The notes beneath the pieces were generated by a model that was not told the origin of the DNA, searched no databases, and saw nothing but the letters and a program-made list of their open reading frames with translations. Both the position numbers and the translations under genes were made by a program. From Hericium rajendrae (taxonomy: Eukaryota; Basidiomycota; Agaricomycetes; Russulales; Hericiaceae), in contig JAVRDV010000018.1 in NCBI GenBank assembly GCA_033439255.1, positions 62,001-126,000 on the forward strand: DNA of 64,000 nucleotides, read 5' to 3'. Below, piece by piece: positions 55,375 to 64,000 of this stretch (positions are counted from its first letter, which is position 1; each line of letters begins with the position of its first letter).

Positions 55375-55699
55375 GAATGCCAGGAGTGCATGCCAGATTA
55401 CCAGACACAATGAGTATGCATCACTGATCCACCCATCCAAGAGCCCCTGAAGCACACCAACAATGATCACAAAATCAAGGACCTCATGTCCAAGCTGCAC
55501 GGCCTATCCATCACTGAGCCGAGCTATGCCGTTCTCTACGGCCAGTGCACGCACTGATTCCCTAATGTCACCAGTTTTCTCCTAAAGCCTGCATTTGCAC
55601 AAGCCACCCTCACCATGTCAACTTACCAGTACACAGTGCCAAATGCAGGAACAGCCCCTGTACTGCTGTCTCTCAGCCTGACCCCTGCAGCTTCATTCT

Positions 55700-55800
55700 T
55701 CCGCCAACCTGCACAGCACCCTGTTGGGTGCTCGTTCTGCAACCTCTCAGGACACCGCATCCATGAATGTGCAAGTGCACGCAAATATGTACAGACATGC
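55700..55800 (+). pseudogene. Gag zinc knuckle of the second Gypsy element (fossil part)
   Basis: CSFCNLSGHRIHEC is a CCHC knuckle within an open stretch starting at 55615; it binds element RNA in related Gags. Sequence after it is cut at 56064 by copy 3. Confidence 0.65.
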
Positions 55801-57600
55801 TGTGCAACACTCTGGAATGACTGTCTATATCTCCCAAATAATGCACCAGTACCGAACAATGGCACCAGACATGGCATCAAGACTGGCATCAATGCCTGGC
55901 TCACAACGAACATGACCTTGTAGCCACTTGCTCTTGCACCCAAGATGCAGCATCTGCCACTGCTGCATGTCACTGTCCCCTTCCAGTGCAAATTGCCACC
56001 GCATCAGTCACTCTGCTATGAGGCTATTACACACCAGATCACAGCCAGGCATGCCAAGAGCACTCATCTGAGAAAACTGAATTTTATATAGCCGCAGGTT
56101 ATATTATGAGTGCTATGATTGAGCTATCAGAGCTATATAGTTTGCTTATCCAGCTATGTAGAGCTATGAGAGCTTTCATAGCTTCCATAGCTGATAGTGC
56201 AAGCTATATGATGCTATGATAGCTTCCATAGTTGGCAGTTTGAAATATATAGTATTATCATACTTAGTAAGGTAAGCTATGAGTACTATTATTACTACTA
56301 ATACTATGTTAAGTCAACTAGATACTAAGGCATGAGATATTCAAGCCAAAATTAATTATATTCAGTTTAATTACTACTACATTACAGACAAGTACACTAC
56401 AGGTATGCACAGGTGAGGCCACATGCAGGCATGCGCATGCGAGGCGCGGTGGCTGCGTGCAAAGCTCCGGATCCATGCGCGGGAGTGCGCGTGCTGGCGG
56501 GGCCCGTGCGCAACAGCGCAGTCTGCGCGCGATAAACGCGAGGCAGGGGGCTCATGCGCGAGACGCTGGGCCGCTGCGGGTTCATACGGGGCCGTAGGGT
56601 CATGCACGAGCCGATGGGGCACACACAAGGTGCGTGGGCCCGTGCGTAGGCGCTAGACTACCGTTGGCGCGGATGCGAGATGCGAGGGGATGTGGGCAAG
56701 GCGCGGGGCACGCGGGAGGCGGGCGCGGGATGCGGCGGGTGTGCTTGAGGCGTAGGCGGCGTGAGGGAGGCGGCGCCGGGCGCCGGGCCCGTGCACGATG
56801 CATCGGGAGGATGCCCGAGGTGTGACGGGCATGCCAAGGCGTGGCGGACGTGCGCGAGGCGTGGCGGGTGTGCGCGAGACGTGGCGGGCATGCGCAAGGC
56901 ATCGGACCCATGCTCGACGGGCCCGTGCTCGAGGCGCAGCAGGCCGGCACGAGGCGCAGAGGCCGTGCGCGACGCAATAAGCCTGCGTACCAGAGGTACG
57001 AGGCACGCAGGGGCGTCGTTGCATTGCTGCGAGTCCGTGCACGACGCGGCAAGCTTCTGCGCCTCGCGCAGTGGCCGGACGCGGGAGGGCGGGGCGGGAC
57101 CCGAGGTACGGCCGCCTGCGAGGTGACGGGCTGCGGCGTGCCTGCATTCCCGTCCCGTGTCGTGCTGCTCTAGCGTTCCCACCCCCGATCATGCGCACAT
57201 CGCTCGCGCCGGCATCCACATGCGGCTGTGGCCATCCGCTGTGTGCACGCACCGGCGAGGTCGCGCACAATGTGTCGGTCCGTGCGCGAGACGAGGGGGC
57301 CGCGTGCAGCGTGCCTGTCCCATGTGCCAGACATCAGCGCCGGACGCGGGACAGCGGGGCCATGTGGAGGGGCGGAACCCGTGAGCGAGGCAGCGGGCTC
57401 GGGTACGCATTGTCCGGCGGTGAGGGTGCGCCAGCGCACGCAATCGTGGTCGTTGGAGACGGCGCGCCGGCCCCTGCGGGCATGGCGGCGATGTCGAGGG
57501 GTGGATTGACAAGCGGGAGGCGGCGGTGGAAGGCGAAGGGAAGGAAGAGGCACGGAATGGGGAAGGAAGTCAAGAGTATCGCTCGTTCGAGCGATACTCT

Positions 57601-57645
57601 CTATGTTAGTACGAATAAAGACAATGAGACGTTTTTTTTACTCAC
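57601..57645 (-). other. Predicted 45-nt intron, minus-going transcript of copy 3
   Basis: GTGAGT donor, GTACTAACATAG branch and acceptor; the hairpin H1 follows at once on the exon side. Confidence 0.7.
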
Positions 57646-58038
57646 CTGAGAGTCCTCCGCATCCTGTTACCCTCCTTCGGCCTTCGGTTTGACGAGATAG
57701 AGGTAAGAGGAAGGAGTGGAGAGAAGAGGAGGAAGGGGAGTGGTGGTAGTGGTGGTGGTATGAGTTGAACTTCGACGCGCGTTCAGTGCTTCAGCCACCG
57801 AACGAGCGAAGCCCCGTTACTTGAGCCTCAGCAAATCAAATAAATTCGTATAAAATCAGAGAAAAAGACTATAGTAATAAATCATACACATAACTAGAAT
57901 ACATGAGAAAACTATGTATCTACCACACCGTGAATCTCTGAGCAACAACATCAGCGTAGTAAAGTCTAGCGCCCAGTCTCTGACGTGACGCTCGGCAAGC
58001 GCCCGGCAACCACAAATCCCGGCTTCGCCCGGGATTCG

Positions 58039-58046
58039 TATATAAA
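58039..58046 (+). promoter_or_regulatory. TATA box of plus-going transcript, copy 3
   Basis: CGGGATTCGTATATAAAGC, in the same context as copies 1 and 2; AATAAA follows 597 bp downstream. Confidence 0.6.
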
Positions 58047-59068
58047 GCTTGCGCGACGCATTGCCTCTTGCTCCTAAACCCCCATTAACGCTTTTGCCAC
58101 GTCATCCTCATCGTCGTTGCTACCTCCCTCGTCATCGTCCGCTACCTCTCTCGTCATCGTCACTCCATCCCTCATTATCATCGCTACCTCCCTCATCGTC
58201 GTCGGTCTCTTGCTCGTCGTTGTCGTTGTCGCTACCTCATCGTTGTCGCCTTCCTCATCATCATCGGTACGTCCCTCGTCGTTGTTAGTCTTTTGCTCGT
58301 TGTCATCGTCGGTCTCTCGCCTATTGTCGTCATCAATCTTTCGCTCGTCGTTGCTCTCTCTATTAAGGTAAGCTCTTAGTCTCTCATGCTTGATACTAAT
58401 GCTTTTATAGTTGTTATACAGTACCTTTGTATGTTTATCAGATAAGTAGTATTATGTCTTAACACTCTTGTAGGTTTTCGCTTTTTTGTTAGTTTGGGGT
58501 AAGCTTCTATGTTGTCGTTATTATTTTATAATGTTAATGTCTTTTTTTGTTTTTATGTTCACTTTTTATAGTTGTTATAAGTTTGTAGACTTTTATAGTC
58601 ATGTAGTGATCTTTATAATGTTAGTAATGTTTTGCAATAAAATTGTATGAAATATATATGTGATCTTTAAGCCTTTACAAAATATTTGTGAACAAGATGT
58701 ATAAGATTATTGAGCTAATAATTGCTTTTAACATGCTAGAATTATATATTTGTCAGAAGTAAGATAGAGTGGATAGAAATCTTACTAGCTAGATATAATA
58801 TAACAATAGAGATATAGTATATAGTTGGCACAGCTTCTATAGCTATCTTATACTATGATAGCTATTATAGCTATGATATCTTTTACTCTATGCTATATCA
58901 GCTATATAGCTTAGACCCTATGCTATGGCAGCTATGACAAGCTATGATAGCTATGCATAGATTACTTGACTGCTATGAGACTGCTATGTAGAAAAGAGGA
59001 CAGCTATGGACCTAGGAAAGCTATATAGCCTACATAGCCTTATATACCAGTAGTAAATTTCTCAGATG

Positions 59069-60526
59069 CTTTCATTGAGGAGGTGGTGCCTTCTGAGCTA
59101 GTTGAGGAGAAAGCTTCACATGGGATTGAGGATGAAGATGGAGGGGATTTGGCAGAGGAGGATGGCTGGATGGGAGATGAAATGTGGAACATGTCAGAGG
59201 TATTCACCACAGAGAAGAAGAAGGGAGGCTCTTGCACGTCCAAACTGCCAGAAGCGGCACCACAGAAGCCTGCTGAGAAGACTAAGACTCACACAGTGAA
59301 GGAGGACACCCCTGCAACCAACTCAAAGCTGACCCTGCAGTTCCGTTATCAATCCACTGCTGAGGACCAAAAGCTCATTGATGAACTGCTCACTTGGCTT
59401 CTCGATGGTCAGCTCTCGAACACAACTCCTGTGCACATCCTCATTGCAAGCCCTATGATTTTCAAAGAGATGGTTGAGCACCTTTGCACATGTCGAGTTG
59501 AGGCCACCAGATTCGAAGCCACTGCTGAGGATATTGCCAATGACAAACCTACAGAAGTATTCAGTATGCTGAAGACCCGCAAAGCACTGCACTCCTTATT
59601 GCTATGCAAGATCAACCTCTCTATCAATGAGTCAAGTCGTGAAGTTGGCATCCTCGACCAAGGGTCGCAGATCATAGTTATGCACATTGACCTCGCAAAG
59701 CATGCCAACTTGCTGATCAACTACGACAAGTGAATCGAAATGGAAGGCATGAACGGTGCAACGTCGTGGATGCTTGGATACACAGAGAACGTCCCCATGC
59801 ATATCGGCCCCATCACCTTTAAAGTCCATGCTTACATCGTTGAGTCCGCACCTTTCCAGCTGCTCTTCAAATGCCCCTTCTTCAATTTGCTCCTTTGCCA
59901 CATGGAGGACCAGCTGTCATGCGATGTCGATGTAATTATCTGCGACCCTGTGAACTTCAATCACAAGATTTCCATCCCTTCACATGCTCGACAGCCAATG
60001 CGAGTAAACTTGCTCGAAATGTTCACATACCAGCTGCATGTGCTGCCGCTGACAATTGTAGACCATGCAGATGACTCACCTGCAGCACCCTCAGTGATCT
60101 CTAATTTGACTCCTCCCACTTCGACTCCTTGCGATGACATGTTTCATGACCCCAAATTTTTCCCTGGCGACCTTGTTCTTGTCCAGGGTGCATAAAGCAC
60201 AGCCCTCATGACTGACCTCAGCTGCAAGTCGAAGCCGTGCTATCTTGGCCCCCTCATTGTTGTCTGCTGCTTGCAGAACAGATTATACTGGCTCACAGAA
60301 CTCGACGGTGCCATCTCCAAGCTGCACTTCACTGCTTTCCATCTCATCCCCTACTATGCGCATTCTCACACCTCGATCCCCATCACACACACCATTGGCC
60401 AAGAAGATTTCACCATCGTCGTCCAAGAAGACACTGAGGATACCGCTGGCACTGAGGAGGAAGAAGATGTTGAAGAGGAAGAGGACCAGCCCGGTGAGAG
60501 CTTTGCTTTTAAAAGCCCTCCACAGG
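59069..60526 (+). pseudogene. Protease-like and integrase-tail part of the second Gypsy element (fossil part)
   Basis: An acidic region (GIEDEDGGDLAEEDGW) is followed by LDQGSQIIVMHIDLAKH, which resembles a retropepsin active-site segment, and by MLGYTENVPMHIGPITF and QLLFKCPFFNLL as in related proteases. From about 60150, FFPGDLVLVQ, KSKPCYLGPLIVV and LTELDGAISKLHFTAFHLIPY match the C-terminal tail of Gypsy integrases. The polymerase part between them is not present. Broken. Confidence 0.6.
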
Positions 60527-60984
60527 TGTAAGGATTGCATCCTTACTAGCCTTGCATACAACAGTATCACACCCACATGAAGACATACGATGCATTGCGA
60601 CATGTTCCAGTATGATTTCAGTGTAGTCTCTTTTCTTATCCTCATGCCCACCTCATGCTTGCTTACTGTACTATTAACTGACTCATGTTTCCTGTTTTCC
60701 TTTGCCCAGATTGCTTATCTCTTTGATTCCCTAGATTCTACACTACGATAATCACTTTACTTGCTTTGTGTTGCGAGTCTTGTGCTCATTTCCCCTTTCT
60801 TTTGTCTCCATCCTTTGTGTCTCAAAAATGACTCATCTTCTCTTACTGTACAGGCATGAGAGCCTCACTCTTCATAGTATAAAAAGCCTTGGATTCGAAC
60901 TGTAACTACACCATCTCCTGAGCTATTCAGTTTGCTTCCATTTTCTCGCCCTCCAACGCCTGACTCAGCCATTTAGACAGAGGT
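60527..60984 (+). repeat. 3' LTR of the second Gypsy element (partial)
   Basis: About 458 bp matching the LTR at 50228; similarity stops at about 60984, where unrelated sequence (AGAGGTGTCCCAGTCACTG) begins. Confidence 0.7.
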
Positions 60985-62720
60985 GTCCCAGTCACTGAAA
61001 TACATTATATAGGGCAACTTGTCTAAAACGTATTACAAAAAACCTGGCAACTGCTGATCAGCCAGTCGCCGGGCACATTATACAGGTAAGGTGGCACCCA
61101 GGGTGCCGCGAAAACATATGATATTCAGAAAAAAACATATGGGCTGAGATCTTAAGGATCTCGGCTGCCATTGCTACTGCTCGCTGCTGACCGGCGTGCT
61201 TGTTGCTCTCAGCTATGGGCCTGCTGACACTCCCACATACCTGCACTCACCCGCGCTTCTCCTCGCGCTCGCTGGCGCTTCCTTTGTGCTTGCCGGTGCT
61301 TCTCTCCATTTCCTCGCATGCTTACCAGCACTTACTATCCTGCCCCACTGATGCCACCCTGCTTTGCTTGTGCCGCTCCACCTGCACACCACAGCTACAC
61401 ATGCACTGCATGCACACACCATGTGCTACTCACCATGCACATGCTGCAGAGCATGCACATCGCAGTCCAGTTGGCATAGGGACAGTACCCGGTCTATGGC
61501 TTGCCATGCATAAGCACAACATGCTAGTATGCATGCAGGGAATCAGGGGCTATTGGACGTGCAGGAGTGCATGCTGGCATGGCACACAGTGCTGGTGCAC
61601 GCAGGGGCATGGCATGTGGGGTTGCAGTACGGGTTGCGGTGCTGGTGCACATGGGTGAGGTGCTGGGCATGCATGCGCTGTGCTAGTGTGCAGTTTGCAG
61701 TACTGGTGTGCACAGAAGGAGCATGCTGGGGCACACGGGCAGAGCATGCTGGGGCACATGGGCAGAGCATGCTGGTGTGCTCAGGCAGGGCGTGCTGGTG
61801 CACAGATGTGGGGCTGTTATGCACATGGGGATGCTGGGCACGTCGAGGTGCTGGGCATGCTGATGAGGGGCTGGATGCACAGGGAGGGCTGGATGTGCAG
61901 GCGTGGTGCTGTTACATGCAGGCAGGATGTGCTGGCATGAGAGGCTGTTACTCGTGCACAGGTGCTGGTGTGCTGGCTTGGTGCTAGCATGTTGGCTTGG
62001 TGCTAGGTGTGTCGCATTGCTGGCAGGTCAGGGTGCTGGGCATGTGGGTGAGGGGCTGGGTGCACTGGCTGTGGGTGGTTGCACATGGGCTGCAGGCTAC
62101 AGGCATGGGCTGTGGATGCTAGCACACCAGAGTGGTGCTATCACATGCATGTGGGATGCTGGCATGCCAGTGTTGTGCTGGAGTACGCATATGTGAGGCT
62201 GGGATGCACAGACATGGCAGGGATGCTCCTGGCACACAACGGCGATGTGCACATGGAAAAGGATGGACATGAGTGTGCGGCACATGTCGTTATGTGCGAG
62301 TGTGGTGGGGACGTCGGGGTGCATTTGCAAGCACAAGGAGGAGAGATGAGGGGTGTCATGGTGCAGCCTGTTGTGCCACATCAGTGCATGAGGAAGCTAG
62401 AATAAGTAGCAAATAGTTAGCAAAATGAATAGATAACACATTCGAGAATGAGACACTTACGAATTTATGGGCTATTGAGCCCTACATCATCCTCGCTTGA
62501 TGGGAGGAGGAGGAAGAGGACAGGCCCCTCAGCCATGAGCATTATGGTGCCAATCAGCATTTGCCAAACAGGGCACCGAACGAGGCTGACCAATATTCGA
62601 ACATGACTTTCTCGGTGAATAAATTTTATTAAACTCTACAAATAATACAGTAGCTGTAAATACAGTTGAATAATGTATATACCAGGCTTTGTATGAGTAC
62701 AATGGACTGAACATGCTCTA
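60985..62720 (-). mobile_element. Hairpin-module-like sequence (copy 10), ends not found
   Basis: A G/C-rich GCTGGGGCACACGGGCAGAGC-type block (61.5-62.4 kb) is followed by a minus-strand intron-like stretch (GTAAGT near 62461, GCTAAC, TTCTAG near 62400) and CACCGAACGAGG near 62575 (an H3-like piece), i.e. the CATC-element internal order. A perfect short palindrome GAGATCCTTAAGATCTC-like site lies near 61147-61164. No terminal repeats recognised; boundaries are approximate. Confidence 0.35.
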
Positions 62721-63282
62721 TGTGCGAAATACCGCTAAGCAAGTCTAACTGGACGGTGCTTGTCAATGATGCCAAATGCATCGAGCTTGAATCCTAGTCT
62801 CGGGCACACTGGGCACCAGATTTGAGTCGTGATTCCTCAATGTCTCTGCCTTCTACCATTTATCGGTCTTCTTAGCTTTGCTCAGGCACATCATACCAAT
62901 GTGCAACGACGTTATTAGATTTTTTGGTGGCCCAGATCTATAGGATCTTGGCCACATTGATGTTTTTCAGTTATTTCAGGCCAGATTTCAGGTGTATTTC
63001 GAGTCTTCAAGTCTCAGACCTTCATGAAAATATTTGTAATTTGAGAAATACATGATACATATCTAGTATAAACATTCCGCTCCATTAGTCTGGCTGATTT
63101 CAAGGGGATGAAGCCTGAAGTACACAAATTATGGACTAGGGTTATATAGGGTTATGGTATATTTCCTACTGTAGCTCGTATTTTCTTTCAAACTGTTCAA
63201 TTCTTTGTATATACATTCAATTCAATTCTATGTACATAATTTTGAGAGAATGCCAGCCTACATTGGTCTCAATTTCATGCCT
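62721..63282. other. Non-coding stretch, no gene
   Basis: A/T-rich sequence without ORFs, repeats or recognisable signals. Confidence 0.4.
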
Positions 63283-64000
63283 CATCTGGAAAAAGTGTCC
63301 ACACTACTTTAGCCTACAGTAGAAAATATGATCTACAGTAGCTATAATAGATTATATATTTTCTGTAGCATCTGTTGATAGGTGGATCTCTATTACAACT
63401 ACAGGTAGCCATCTGTAGCCATCTGTAGTGATCCGTAGCAGTCTGTAGATGGTATATTTACTATAGCTTATGTTAGCTACTATAGCTTATGTTAGCCACT
63501 GTAGCTTATGCTAGCTACTGGAGTGCTATATTGCAGTATGTGAGATTCAGTATAATATATAAACCACAATAGTCCCTCATATCACCTCTCCAACAATATA
63601 TCATGCAAAACATTTTAATTTGGCTGGTTACAACTGTACACTAATAGTACTAATACATAAAATCTCCCCCTCCATATCCTTCTGCACCCACAGCACCCAA
63701 GCCCTCATGGGAACTGTTTTGCTGTAGCAAAACAGTTCCCACGCACTATAGAACACAACATGGGCATGTGGGGGTCAGTGTTGGGCATGGAGAAGTTGGT
63801 GGGGGTGTGCGGGAGGTGGCAGGGGCGCACAGGGGTCAGCACGAGCATGCAGGCATCGGTGCGGGGTGCATGCGAGTTGGCGGGGATGCGGGGCATCAGT
63901 GCATGTGTGTTCGAGTCGGCGCATGCACATAAGAGGCAGCATGCGGAAGTTGGCACAGGTGGGTGGGAGGTGGTTGGAGCGTGTGGGAGGCAGCGCGGAT
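63283..64000 (+). mobile_element. CATC-ended element, left part only (runs off the window)
   Basis: Starts CATCTGGAAAAAGTGTCC, like the inverted end at 22760. CTGTAG/CTACAG motifs are dense at 63300-63540, then a perfect palindrome P2 at 63708-63741 (TGGGAACTGTTTTGC / GCAAAACAGTTCCCA around TGTA), then the G/C-rich GGGGGTGTGCGGG block to the window end. This links the CTACAG-type ends to the palindrome-bearing interior seen in AGCTAT-type copies. Confidence 0.6.

Larger units (their letters stand above)
56065..59068 (+). mobile_element. CATC-ended non-coding element, copy 3 (3,004 bp)
   Basis: Ends CATCTGAGAAAACTGAA and inverted CATCTGAGAAATTTACT, perfect target duplication CT (56063-56064, 59069-59070), inside the second Gypsy element. 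AGCTAT zones at 56110-56280 and 58800-59040; G/C-rich GCGCGAGGCGTGGCGGG block (56.42-57.5 kb); H1 57573-57600 (GTATCGCTCG/CGAGCGATAC); minus-strand intron 57601-57645 (45 nt, GTGAGT, TACTAAC, ATAG); H3 57782-57802; TATATAAA at 58039; CTCGTCATCGTC leader repeats; mini-introns from GTAAGC 58369; AATAAA at 58636. No transposase. The best preserved example of the plan. Confidence 0.85.
50228..60984 (+). mobile_element. Second Gypsy-like LTR retrotransposon, old and broken
   Basis: LTR sequence starting TGTAAGGATT occurs at 50228 and again at 60527, same strand, matching over about 460 bp (shared CACCCACATGAAGACATACGA and TATAAAAAGCCTTGGATT). Between them: gag (start near 50995, main part 54.6-55.4 kb), a zinc knuckle, a protease-like part and an integrase C-terminal tail. 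A reverse transcriptase is not seen, so the element is a remnant. Two CATC elements (51475-54572, 56065-59068) are inserted. LTR divergence, several tens of changes by eye, indicates greater age than the LTR element at 9917. It has many breaks. Confidence 0.75.

Noticed and set aside
56600-57650. ORFs of 150-205 codons on both strands
   Set aside because: G/C-rich block of copy 3; mutually overlapping and repetitive.
1-64000. tRNA and rRNA genes
   Set aside because: No cloverleaf with plausible A and B boxes and no rRNA-like sequence was recognised by eye; a covariance-model search (tRNAscan-SE, Infernal) would settle this.

Overview
The window reads as a repeat-dominated stretch of a mushroom-forming basidiomycete (Agaricomycetes) genome. 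The reasons are: eukaryotic genes with very short introns (about 42-70 nt, GTRAGT donors, CTAAY-like branch sites, YAG acceptors); a KDM3-like JmjC gene; a chromodomain Ty3/Gypsy element; a hAT transposon with short introns; and a non-LTR retrotransposon with CCHC knuckles. No bacterial genes, rRNA, tRNA or CRISPR array were seen.

Layout. 1-2730 holds a TCAGA-motif island and broken pieces of a hairpin-bearing non-coding element. 2960-4030 is a ~43-bp minisatellite built around TTGGCCAA. 4190-6600 holds small, partly duplicated hypothetical genes, followed by a possible KDZ-type transposase tail on the minus strand (6698-6993). From about 7.1 to 44.1 kb (perhaps 44.7 kb) the sequence is best explained as one LINE of roughly 6.3-7 kb blown apart by nested insertions. 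A non-autonomous LTR element (9917-14591) sits in its 5' half. A hAT transposon (16922-37305) follows the reverse transcriptase; it contains a solo LTR, a CATC-ended element, a Gypsy element (23016-33132, itself hit by two further elements) and more. Another CATC-ended element (37327-42872, carrying a nested relative at 37524-40364) comes next, before the LINE RNase H and C-terminal CCHC part.

The one convincing host gene is at 46597-49233: an 11-exon, 694-residue JmjC protein with all iron ligands. 50228-60984 is a second, decayed Gypsy element with two more CATC-ended insertions in its coding part. 60985-64000 is again hairpin-module and CATC-element sequence, running off the end.

The most interesting content is the CATC-ended family (at least six fairly complete copies of 2.7-3.1 kb plus a 2.5-kb relative). 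Members have terminal inverted repeats starting CATCTGAG or CATCAGG, 2-bp target duplications (TA, CT, AG), dense AGCTAT or CTACAG subterminal repeats, and no transposase. Inside they share a fixed non-coding plan: a central region with transcription signals pointing both ways, 45-46-nt introns on the minus-going side, several mini-introns and a poly(A) signal on the plus-going side, and hairpins whose arms differ between copies yet stay paired. This looks like a family of spliced, structured non-coding DNA transposons and is the best candidate here for something undescribed.
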